Positions 1 through 4,282 of a stretch of 5,053 nucleotides of DNA are shown here, piece by piece. Source of the DNA: Halobacteriales archaeon (GTDB lineage Archaea > Halobacteriota > Halobacteria > Halobacteriales > SKSH01). Position 1 is the stretch's first letter. Every line of letters starts with the position of its first letter. The position numbers were made by a program, and so were the translations under genes. A model generated the notes under the pieces. That model did not search any database. It had not been told where the DNA came from and saw only the letters and a program-made list of their open reading frames with translations. The stretch spans positions 1-5,053 of the forward strand of contig SKSH01000134.1 in assembly GCA_007118075.1 (NCBI GenBank). The letters run 5' to 3'.

Positions 1-350
1 CTCCCGCCGGCGAAGATCCACATGACGAACGTCGCGAGGGAGGTCCCCTCGGTAGCTGGCAGGCTGAAATCATCGACGAACCAATCTCGATCGTACGCCG
101 TTCGGATGGCAGCGACCGGTGCCGGTTCGGCTCCATCGTCGAGCCAGGGTCTGATCCGCGATCTCGGGAGATCGAGCATCGACGCGAGGGCAGCTGAACC
201 CTTATCAGGGTGTTCCTCAGCGGTCGACATTGTCCGCCAATAATCGAGGACGACATCCCACGAGTCGTCATAGCTCCGATGCTCGTACGTGCGTGCCAAC
301 GCCTGGGGGGAAGGGATGGACCGTTCGAGGAGGGTCAGATCCAGGTCCAT
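1..350 (-). CDS. Haloarchaeal helix-turn-helix-like protein, C-terminus cut by window edge
   Basis: The frame is open from ATG at 350-348 down to base 1 without a stop, giving 116 residues; the rest of the gene lies outside the window. The protein begins MDLDLTLLERSIPSPQ. A stretch at residues about 50-71 (DKGSAALASMLDLPRSRIRPW) looks like a helix-turn-helix: the GSAALA / LPRSRIR pattern resembles a DNA-recognition unit. The visible part ends in WIFAGG. From memory this resembles a conserved haloarchaeal family sometimes annotated as homing-endonuclease-like or as HTH proteins, but the catalytic part, if any, is not visible, so I assign no function. The start is supported by a TATA-like box at 378-390 on the same strand, about 30 bases upstream, and no Shine-Dalgarno is present, which fits a leaderless or near-leaderless mRNA. 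It is transcribed away from the pilin gene. That it is a real gene is quite secure; its role is not. Confidence 0.72.
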   Translation of the reverse strand, partial: MDLDLTLLERSIPSPQALARTYEHRSYDDSWDVVLDYWRTMSTAEEHPDKGSAALASMLDLPRSRIRPWLDDGAEPAPVAAIRTAYDRDWFVDDFSLPATEGTSLATFVMWIFAGG

Positions 351-377
351 TGACTGAATTGGTTGTTGTTCCTATGG

Positions 378-390
378 TATATAGAAATAA
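378..390 (-). promoter_or_regulatory. Putative TATA box of the left-edge gene, possibly shared by both directions
   Basis: On the minus strand the bases read TTATTTCTATATA. The AT-rich core is centred about 33 bases before the ATG at 350, the spacing expected for an archaeal TATA box feeding a near-leaderless transcript. The same AT-rich block could also drive transcription to the right: on the plus strand a start near 412-419 would place a tiny ORF (419-490) at the mRNA 5' end. This is assigned by pattern and spacing only. Confidence 0.45.
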
Positions 391-418
391 CGTCCAATTA
401 ACCACCTAACATTTACAT

Positions 419-490
419 ATGGGAATGAGATTGCTTTGGTTGCACCAGTACCCGGTGGAGGGCTGCTGCCACGGGAGGCCGCAGAGATGA
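419..490 (+). other. Possible 23-codon upstream ORF in the pilin leader
   Basis: ATG at 419 opens a 23-codon reading frame (MGMRLLWLHQYPVEG...) that ends in TGA at 488-490. The TGA overlaps the ATG of a second tiny ORF (487-513) in an ATGA arrangement. The peptide is not recognisable; it has a Cys-Cys pair near its end. It could be chance, because short ORFs are frequent in any leader. It is listed because it fills the leader between the AT-rich promoter block and the pilin and joins end-to-start with the next ORF. Confidence 0.2.
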
Positions 491-513
491 AACCGAATGA
501 GCGGCGGCTGTAG
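473..513 (+). other. Possible 8-codon leader ORF with Shine-Dalgarno, just before the pilin
   Basis: GGGAGG at 473-478 is a good Shine-Dalgarno core, and 8 bases later ATG at 487 opens the mini-ORF MKPNERRL with its stop TAG at 511-513. That stop is in the same frame as the pilin and lies 3 bases before the first possible pilin ATG (517). The arrangement would suit translational coupling or reinitiation into the pilin, which has no Shine-Dalgarno of its own. An alternative is that this was once the pilin start and the TAG is a later nonsense mutation. Both readings are inference. Confidence 0.25.
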
Positions 514-540
514 CCCATGGATGTACTGGGTAACACAATC

Positions 541-960
541 ATGATACCAGAAACCTACGAACGGTTGCACAATAGTGAACGTGGAGTATCGCCGGTTATC
601 GGCGTGATCCTCATGGTAGCGATTACAGTCATCCTGGCCGCGGTGATCGCGGCATTCGTCCTCGGCTTCGGTGCTGGGGCGGAAGCGGCCCCACAGGCGT
701 CGATCTCGATAGATGCCGATGCAGACGGGAACAACGTCACAATCGAGCACCTCTCGGGAGATTCAATCGACTATGAGGAATTGTTCCTCAGGGGGGAATT
801 GGATGAATATGCGCTGACTGAGGATTTTGAGGCAGGAGAAACGCTCAGCTCAGGAGATATCATCACATTTGAAGCTAATGAATTCGCTGAGAACGACACC
901 ATCAACCTCGTCTGGGACAATGGTGACGACAGTGCCCAGCTCGCCAGCACCGAAGCATAA
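541..960 (+). CDS. Type IV pilin (archaeal pilin, N-terminal DUF1628-type domain)
   Basis: The gene encodes a 139-residue pilin precursor. Residues 1-15 (MIPETYERLHNSERG) form a charged class III signal peptide. The prepilin peptidase PibD is expected to cut after Gly15, leaving a mature protein of about 124 residues. Residues 16-44 are the H-domain, VSPVIGVILMVAITVILAAV followed by IAAFVLGFG, nearly identical to the strongly conserved H-domain of Haloferax PilA-type pilins, which anchors the precursor in the membrane and then forms the core of the filament. Residues about 50-139 are an acidic globular domain with no Cys, fitting a surface-exposed protein in high salt. The ATG at 541 is preferred because it gives a typical pilin n-region. 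An in-frame ATG at 517 would add eight residues (MDVLGNTI), and a TAG at 511-513 excludes anything further upstream. No pilus motor or peptidase gene is present, so this is a lone pilin unit. Its second half is more AT-rich than the neighbouring genes. Confidence 0.88.
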   Translation: MIPETYERLHNSERGVSPVIGVILMVAITVILAAVIAAFVLGFGAGAEAAPQASISIDADADGNNVTIEHLSGDSIDYEELFLRGELDEYALTEDFEAGETLSSGDIITFEANEFAENDTINLVWDNGDDSAQLASTEA

Positions 961-984
961 TTAGGATCTTACTAACCGGCGTCT

Positions 985-999
985 GCGACGTTACGTCGC
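985..999 (+). terminator. Small perfect hairpin after the pilin gene, possible terminator
   Basis: GCGACG, loop TTA, then CGTCGC form a perfect 6-bp stem 25 bases beyond the pilin stop. It is followed by CTTGTTG, which is only mildly T-rich. Archaeal termination depends mainly on T-runs, so the structure may only mark or protect the mRNA 3' end. The rest of 961-1132 shows no gene. Confidence 0.25.
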
Positions 1000-1132
1000 C
1001 TTGTTGATGATCTCGTTCAGTGCTCGACCTCGGAGTGGCAACACTAACGACCACCCAGAAACGGGAGGTGGATGGTGACCGTTATCCGAACTACCTATCA
1101 ATACGAATCAGCCCCCAAAATCCACCTGCTGA

Positions 1133-1203
1133 TGCGCCGGCCGGGATTTGAACCCGGGTTGCAACCATGGCAAGGTCGCGTGATGCCACTACACTACCAG
1201 CGC
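1133..1203 (-). tRNA. tRNA-Gly (anticodon GCC)
   Basis: Read on the minus strand from 1203, the gene has acceptor GCGCTGG (1203-1197) pairing with CCGGCGC (1140-1134) through one U-G wobble, discriminator A at 1133, and no encoded CCA. The T-arm contains GGTTCAAAT between C/G-rich stems. The anticodon arm is a 5-bp stem CGACC/GGTTG (with one G-U pair) around loop TTGCCAT, so the anticodon is GCC (1171-1169), reading the GGC and GGU glycine codons. Length is 71 nt with a short variable loop, normal for tRNA-Gly. No intron is seen. A TATA-like element lies upstream at 1231-1239. An AT-rich patch (ATTTT on the minus strand, 1121-1117) just past the 3' end may help termination. Confidence 0.95.
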
Positions 1204-1230
1204 GTACCAAGAGGTAGCCCGGTTTACGGC

Positions 1231-1239
1231 TTTAAGATT
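1231..1239 (-). promoter_or_regulatory. Putative TATA box for tRNA-Gly
   Basis: The minus strand reads AATCTTAAA, centred about 30 bases before the 5' end of the tRNA at 1203. This is the right distance for an archaeal TATA box with transcription starting a few bases ahead of the mature tRNA. Confidence 0.45.
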
Positions 1240-1266
1240 TGCGAAACCAGGGGTCGACACGAGAAG

Positions 1267-1275
1267 TTATTGTAG
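1267..1275 (+). promoter_or_regulatory. Putative TATA box for the UPF0104-type membrane protein gene
   Basis: TTATTGTAG is the most AT-rich patch at the expected distance, centred about 31 bases before the ATG at 1302. It would give a leaderless mRNA. It is a weak match, supported mainly by position. It is divergent from the tRNA-Gly promoter, so both share the segment 1204-1301. Confidence 0.3.
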
Positions 1276-1301
1276 CATACCGGGCAACTACCCAGATATA
1301 G

Positions 1302-2336
1302 ATGAAATGGCGGATCGTCGCCGGATTCCTCGTCGGTATCGCGGCGATCACGATATTCGTCATCCTCGTTGGCTGGCAGGATGTCATCTCTGCGATCAAC
1401 CGAACCGACCCGTCAATCTATGCGCTCGCGTTCGGGCTGACGCTCGTCGCCCTCGGCTTGCGAGCGCTCGTCTGGATCAACATGCTCGATATCCTCGACC
1501 ACGATATCGGTCGACCCACCGTTGCAGGGATCTTCCTCTCTGCGAAGTTCTTCAAATACATCTCACCATATGGCCAGGTATCGGCGACCCCGGGTATCGC
1601 CTGGTTCGTCGGGGCATTCACCGACGTGGACTATGAGCGAAATCTCGCTGCCATCGTCAGTGCAGATCTATTCACCTACTCGCCATACTACACCTTCGGG
1701 GCACTCGCACTCGGGTTCACGCTGTTATCTGCCGCGCCGTTCCCTCGGGTCGAGCTGTATGTTGGAGCTGCCGCGATCATCGTCTTGGTACTCATTGTTG
1801 CGCTCTGGACGGTCCTCTTCAAACGGAATATTACCGAACGATTGGTTATCTCCGTTCTCTCACCGCTGAGGTGGATTCTCGACCGACTCGGTGTCTCCTA
1901 CGGAGAGGAGTTCACTACTAGTGCCATCCGCGACCGTATCGATGGTTTTTACACGACCATCGATTCGCTACGGGATGACCAATCGACCATGCTGGCTGGG
2001 TTCATCTTTGGCCATGCTGCCTGGTTGTTCCTGATGTTACCGCTGATGGTCGTCGCCTGGGCAGTCGGAGTCAATCTCCCAATCTATCTCGCGATGCTCG
2101 TCATCGCGCTGAGCAAGCTCGGCTTCGTCGTCCCGCTCCCCGGTGGAATCTCTGGGGTCGAGTTCGCCATCGCTGGCTTGCTCATCCTCATCGCCGGGGT
2201 GGGTCAGACCGATGCGGTCGCCATGGCCATCTTGTACCGATTTGCCACCTTCTACTTCACCCTCGGGATCGGCGGGATAGCCGCCTCGATCATCATCATC
2301 CGATGGCCGGGTGGTCGGTCGTTCCTTCGGAGATAA
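1302..2336 (+). CDS. Polytopic membrane protein, UPF0104 / lysylphosphatidylglycerol synthase TM family
   Basis: This 344-residue integral membrane protein has about eight hydrophobic segments, for example near residues 4-24, 40-60, 115-143, 154-173, 232-256, 260-277, 284-300 and 307-334. Residues about 174-230 form a charged loop. The family hallmark is at residues 272-290: KLGFVVPLPGGISGVEFAI, which matches the K-x-G..P-x-PGG-x-G-x-E signature near the C-terminus of the LPG_synthase_TM (UPF0104) family. A second conserved-looking block is KYISPYGQVSATPG at 85-98. In bacteria related domains flip or make aminoacyl-phospholipids; in haloarchaea relatives occur alone or fused to glycosyltransferases, as in AglD. 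No catalytic aminoacyl-transferase domain is present here, so a lipid-linked transport or flippase role is inference. The start is firm because TAG at 1299-1301 lies directly before the ATG in frame. The following small membrane gene has its own promoter. Confidence 0.85.
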   Translation: MKWRIVAGFLVGIAAITIFVILVGWQDVISAINRTDPSIYALAFGLTLVALGLRALVWINMLDILDHDIGRPTVAGIFLSAKFFKYISPYGQVSATPGIAWFVGAFTDVDYERNLAAIVSADLFTYSPYYTFGALALGFTLLSAAPFPRVELYVGAAAIIVLVLIVALWTVLFKRNITERLVISVLSPLRWILDRLGVSYGEEFTTSAIRDRIDGFYTTIDSLRDDQSTMLAGFIFGHAAWLFLMLPLMVVAWAVGVNLPIYLAMLVIALSKLGFVVPLPGGISGVEFAIAGLLILIAGVGQTDAVAMAILYRFATFYFTLGIGGIAASIIIIRWPGGRSFLRR

Positions 2337-2353
2337 CGCCGATGGGTAACGGA

Positions 2354-2361
2354 ACTTTAAT
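2354..2361 (+). promoter_or_regulatory. Putative TATA box that decides the start of the small membrane protein
   Basis: ACTTTAAT is centred about 31 bases before ATG 2389, giving a leaderless transcript. An in-frame GTG at 2371 lies only about 13 bases after this box, so it would fall upstream of the expected transcription start; this favours 2389. Confidence 0.5.
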
Positions 2362-2388
2362 GCCCATCTCGTGGCGTTTCTTCAAGTA

Positions 2389-2688
2389 ATGTCGGCGCAG
2401 GCAGGGCTACTCGTGATGCAACTTGTCGAGCCGGTGATCCTTGGGATACTCGATCGGATGCTCTTGGAGGTCCACGCAGGACAGGCGCTCATCGGACTGT
2501 TCGTACTGGCCATGCTGATGGCGTTACCACTGAAATCGGCGAAGATCCTGGCAATCAACGTGGTATTGTTCGGGTTTATCTTCCTTCTCACACCCTACTG
2601 GGTCATCGAGAACCCCCAACCGTACCTCTTTGCGGGGATCCTGATGCTCATCATCGGGACTATGTGGTTCGCCTACGCAGAGCGCTAA
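2389..2688 (+). CDS. Hypothetical small membrane protein, 99 residues
   Basis: I do not recognise this family. The protein is almost entirely hydrophobic. An N-terminal segment (residues about 6-26, LLVMQLVEPVILGILDRMLL) could be amphipathic or membrane-inserted. It is followed by three clear transmembrane stretches at about 32-48, 51-72 and 79-97. The single acidic-aromatic turn WVIENPQPY separates the last two. The protein ends AER just after the last membrane segment. It begins 52 bases after the UPF0104-type gene on the same strand, but the TATA-like box in that gap suggests its own promoter. Its stop codon (TAA, 2686-2688) lies within the AT-rich patch that may serve as promoter for tRNA-Leu. 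An in-frame GTG at 2371 is an alternative start adding six residues. Its composition and clean frame make it likely to be real. Confidence 0.68.
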   Translation: MSAQAGLLVMQLVEPVILGILDRMLLEVHAGQALIGLFVLAMLMALPLKSAKILAINVVLFGFIFLLTPYWVIENPQPYLFAGILMLIIGTMWFAYAER

Positions 2689-2693
2689 TACGC
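2685..2693 (+). promoter_or_regulatory. Putative TATA box for tRNA-Leu
   Basis: CTAATACGC overlaps the stop codon of the small membrane protein gene and lies about 30 bases before the mature tRNA 5' end at 2720. It is the only AT-rich patch in the gap; the match is modest. Confidence 0.3.
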
Positions 2694-2696
2694 GCT

Positions 2697-2711
2697 CGAC
2701 CCATTGGGTCG
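2697..2711. repeat. Perfect 7+7 inverted repeat ahead of tRNA-Leu
   Basis: CGACCCA, one T, then TGGGTCG form a perfect inverted repeat between the stop of the small membrane protein and the tRNA-Leu 5' end. With a one-base centre it cannot form a full 7-bp hairpin in RNA (about 5-6 bp with a 3-5-base loop), so a protein-binding palindrome or a short 3'-end structure for the upstream mRNA are both possible. Confidence 0.5.
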
Positions 2712-2719
2712 GACAGCGA

Positions 2720-2806
2720 GCGAGGGTGGCCGAGCTAGGCCAAAGGCGGCGGGCTTAAGACCCGCTGGGGGTAGCCCCGTCGTGGGTTCGAATCCCACCC
2801 CTCGCA
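2720..2806 (+). tRNA. tRNA-Leu (anticodon UAA)
   Basis: The 87-nt class II tRNA has acceptor GCGAGGG (2720-2726) paired with CCCTCGC (2799-2805), discriminator A at 2806, and no encoded CCA. The anticodon stem GCGGG/CCCGC encloses loop CTTAAGA, giving anticodon TAA (2756-2758), which reads UUA and UUG. A long variable arm follows (GGGG...CCCC, about 2767-2778), the mark of leucine and serine tRNAs. The T-arm is GTGGG-TTCGAAT-CCCAC (2782-2798). No intron is present. A conserved protein ORF starts 6 bases beyond the 3' end with no visible promoter between them. Confidence 0.95.
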
Positions 2807-2812
2807 TGCACG

Positions 2813-3292
2813 ATGGACGACGCCGCACTTATCACCGCCCTCGAGGAGCACCCAACTATCGATCCGATCGAGGGGGGATACACGGTGTCGAATGCTGTTC
2901 TCGACAACGAGATCACCATCGCATATGGCGACCTCGTGGTCCACGTTCGGATGCCGACGATCGACGAGATCGTCCTCAACGACGATCCCTCAGCGATCGT
3001 CGTCGACGGTTGGTTCGACGCGATTGCACGCCAGCTCAGCGATGCCAATGGCGTCGTCAAAGGCGAGTTGACAGCCGACACCAGCGTCACCAGAGGACAA
3101 ACCGAGGTGTCGGTCACCTATCGACTGCGCGGCACCGATGCCGACGGACTAGCGATGGATGCGAAGGCACTCGTTGACTTCGTCATCGGAATGTACCTCC
3201 AAAGCGCCATCCCTGGCTATGAGTACGATGACCCGATGCGCGGACTGTTGGGAGCTGCCAGGGCGCGCGGTCGCTCCGATGTCGAACGTTAG
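2813..3292 (+). CDS. Conserved haloarchaeal acidic protein (possibly DUF5813 family)
   Basis: This 159-residue soluble acidic protein has no signal peptide or membrane segment. From memory it resembles the haloarchaeal DUF5813 family, whose function is unknown; I cannot confirm this without a profile search. The N-terminal part (1-60) alternates short strands (YTVSNAVLDNEITIAY, LVVHVRMPTIDEIV), then comes GWFDAIARQLSDA (66-78), a strand pair around 82-106 and a helix ending GMYLQSAIPGYEYDDP (126-141). The last 18 residues are Arg-rich. The ATG lies 6 bases beyond the 3' end of tRNA-Leu, with no Shine-Dalgarno; the nearest in-frame upstream stop (TAA, 2756-2758) is the tRNA anticodon itself. 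This suggests cotranscription with the tRNA and release of the mRNA by tRNA 3' processing. Its stop overlaps that of the convergent RAM gene by 3 bases (3290-3292 against 3289-3291). Confidence 0.82.
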   Translation: MDDAALITALEEHPTIDPIEGGYTVSNAVLDNEITIAYGDLVVHVRMPTIDEIVLNDDPSAIVVDGWFDAIARQLSDANGVVKGELTADTSVTRGQTEVSVTYRLRGTDADGLAMDAKALVDFVIGMYLQSAIPGYEYDDPMRGLLGAARARGRSDVER

Positions 3293-3519
3293 GTCATCGC
3301 GATGTAGGTCGTGGTATCAGCGACCCCATCGATAGACTGGATACAATCTGCGACAAGCTCCTTGACCGCCGCCGTCGACGCAACCTCTGCCTTGGCAATC
3401 AGATCAACATCACCAGCGATGATGTACGCCTGCTCGACCCCATCACACGCCTTGACTGCCTCGAGAAGTCTGTCTGCTTCTCCCGTATTTGCCTTGATTA
3501 GGACGTACGAGATGACCAT
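3289..3519 (-). CDS. Stand-alone Lrp/AsnC ligand-binding (RAM) domain protein, trkA-linked
   Basis: The 76-residue protein consists only of the Lrp/AsnC C-terminal effector domain (RAM, PF01037): beta strand MVISYVLIKA, helix about 14-24, strand VEQAYIIAG, the conserved AGDVD turn (35-39), a strand, a helix, and the closing DGVADTTTYIAM (64-75). There is no helix-turn-helix domain, so it is not a DNA-binding Lrp on its own. Such domains dimerise and bind amino acids or other small effectors. The start at 3519 is chosen because the domain begins there; it lies one base after the trkA stop (TGA, 3523-3521), with a GGGGGTG Shine-Dalgarno at 3530-3524, so translation is coupled to trkA. A longer frame starting at 3588 would add residues lying inside trkA. 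It is 20/76 identical, without gaps, to the other RAM protein at 4283-4513. Confidence 0.88.
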   Translation of the reverse strand: MVISYVLIKANTGEADRLLEAVKACDGVEQAYIIAGDVDLIAKAEVASTAAVKELVADCIQSIDGVADTTTYIAMT

Positions 3520-3520
3520 A

Positions 3521-4201
3521 TCACACCCCCGCAATCGCCGTTGAATCCTCACCGACGACGATATATCGGATATCGCCGAGGACTTCAAAGTCAGCTAGGA
3601 CCACGAGTCGGTCGCCAACCTCGAGCGACGCGTCCATATCTGGGAGTGCCAATCTCTCGCCTCGTTTTCCGAAAGCGAGCAACCTGGCATCGGCCGGGAA
3701 CTGCACCTCACTCAGAGTGTATCCTCGCGTCGGCGATTCCTCGGTGACCGATAACTCGACGAGCTGAAGGTTCGGAGCAACATCGGCGACCGCGCGGATG
3801 TCGCCACCGAGCATGGCGTTCTTCGCCCCGAGGGCACCAAGGCGCTCTGGGTGGACAACATCATCCACCTGGTCAGCATACTTCCGGTAGATATCCTCAC
3901 GATAGTCCTCATCGATGCGCAGCACGGTTCGACAGCCGTGATGCTTGCCGATGAGGCAAGCGGCGAAATTGGCGTTGAGGTCGCTCGTCAATGCTCCGAG
4001 CGCATCAGCGTCATCGATACCGGCTGCCTCGAGCACCGGCTCATGGGACCCATCTCCTGCGACGACCTCGAAGCCAGCCTCGCGCGCAGCCTCGACCTTC
4101 CCAGGGTCCTGCTCCACGATGACCACCGCATGGCCCTCCTCTTGCAGGGTCCGGGCAGTTCGAAGGCCGACACGACCAGCCCCGATGATGACGAACCGCA
4201 T
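3521..4201 (-). CDS. trkA: TrkA-type potassium channel/transporter regulator (RCK_N + TrkA_C)
   Basis: The 226-residue cytosolic protein regulates K+ uptake in its family. The N-terminal RCK domain (about 1-120) is a Rossmann fold: MRFVIIGAGRVG with the GxGxxG nucleotide loop at 7-12, acidic Glu30 at the end of the second strand (VVIVEQD) where NAD-type ligands bind, GDGSHEPVLEAAGI (49-62), and LRIDEDYREDIYRKYAD (94-110). The TrkA_C domain covers about 138-215 (LQLVELSV ... ADARLLAFGKRGE ... LEVGDRLVVLAD). Length is normal for a single-unit TrkA. ATG 4201 is chosen because the fold begins there and because a TATA-like box lies 28 bases upstream (4225-4233), giving a leaderless mRNA; an open extension to 4378 has unrelated composition and would overlap the divergent RAM gene. 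A perfect palindrome at 4201-4218 covers the start. It is followed one base later by a RAM-domain gene. No TrkH membrane subunit is visible. Confidence 0.92.
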   Translation of the reverse strand: MRFVIIGAGRVGLRTARTLQEEGHAVVIVEQDPGKVEAAREAGFEVVAGDGSHEPVLEAAGIDDADALGALTSDLNANFAACLIGKHHGCRTVLRIDEDYREDIYRKYADQVDDVVHPERLGALGAKNAMLGGDIRAVADVAPNLQLVELSVTEESPTRGYTLSEVQFPADARLLAFGKRGERLALPDMDASLEVGDRLVVLADFEVLGDIRYIVVGEDSTAIAGV

Positions 4202-4218
4202 CGACAATGGATTGTCGA
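4201..4218. promoter_or_regulatory. Perfect 8+8 palindrome over the trkA start, candidate operator
   Basis: TCGACAAT-GG-ATTGTCGA is a perfect inverted repeat that begins on the first base of the trkA start codon and reaches back toward the putative TATA box (4225-4233). A protein bound here would block RNA polymerase loading at trkA. For the divergent RAM gene the site lies about 65-82 bases upstream of the start, where archaeal activators can act. No identical copy was noticed elsewhere in the window. Confidence 0.55.
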
Positions 4219-4224
4219 GGCTCG

Positions 4225-4233
4225 TAATAAAGT
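4225..4233 (-). promoter_or_regulatory. Putative TATA box for trkA and the coupled RAM gene
   Basis: The minus strand reads CTTTATTAC, centred 28 bases before the trkA ATG (4201). This is the best TATA match in the right half of the window and supports both the chosen start and leaderless transcription of the trkA-RAM pair. Confidence 0.6.
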
Positions 4234-4249
4234 TCAAGGATGGGCCAAC

Positions 4250-4257
4250 GCTTTTGC
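4250..4257 (+). promoter_or_regulatory. Putative TATA box for the divergent RAM gene
   Basis: GCTTTTGC is centred about 29 bases before ATG 4283. It is a modest match, supported by spacing, and would give a leaderless mRNA divergent from trkA. Confidence 0.35.
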
Positions 4258-4282
4258 CGTGACCGATGGTATCCTCATCGTG

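Noticed and set aside
406..750. Minus-strand ORF of 114 codons opposite the pilin
   Set aside because: It is antisense to a confidently identified pilin, has Cys- and His-rich composition unlike haloarchaeal proteins, and matches nothing I recognise.
774..790. Perfect 7-bp hairpin TGAGGAA-TTG-TTCCTCA
   Set aside because: It lies inside the pilin coding region with no T-run or regulatory context; probably a chance of codon sequence.
1002..1131. Possible C/D-box guide RNA (TTGATGA ... CTGA) after the pilin
   Set aside because: The C box deviates at its first base, the boxes are about 120 bases apart, and no inner D'/C' boxes were found.
1072..1275. Plus-strand ORF of 67 codons containing RRPGFEPG
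   Set aside because: It runs antisense through tRNA-Gly; this peptide pattern is the usual artefact of translating a tRNA T-arm.
2720..2806. tRNA-Leu as an integration site of a mobile element
   Set aside because: I found no second copy of the tRNA 3' end and no integrase in the window; the gene just after it looks like a conserved haloarchaeal protein.
2704..3177. Plus-strand ORF of 157 codons, and minus-strand ORFs over 2735-3117 with GWDSNPR or RGGIRTHDG
   Set aside because: They cross tRNA-Leu and shadow the 2813-3292 gene in other frames; the peptides are typical tRNA translation artefacts and the plus-strand one is extremely Arg-rich.
4264..4280. Inverted repeat CGATG ... CATCG before the RAM start as a second operator
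   Set aside because: Arms of only 5 bp with a 7-base spacer, and no resemblance to the trkA palindrome; too weak to list as a site.
3851..4282. N-terminal extension of the plus-strand RAM protein by 144 residues
   Set aside because: It is antisense to the trkA coding region, shows no HTH or other domain, and the RAM fold begins exactly at Met 4283.
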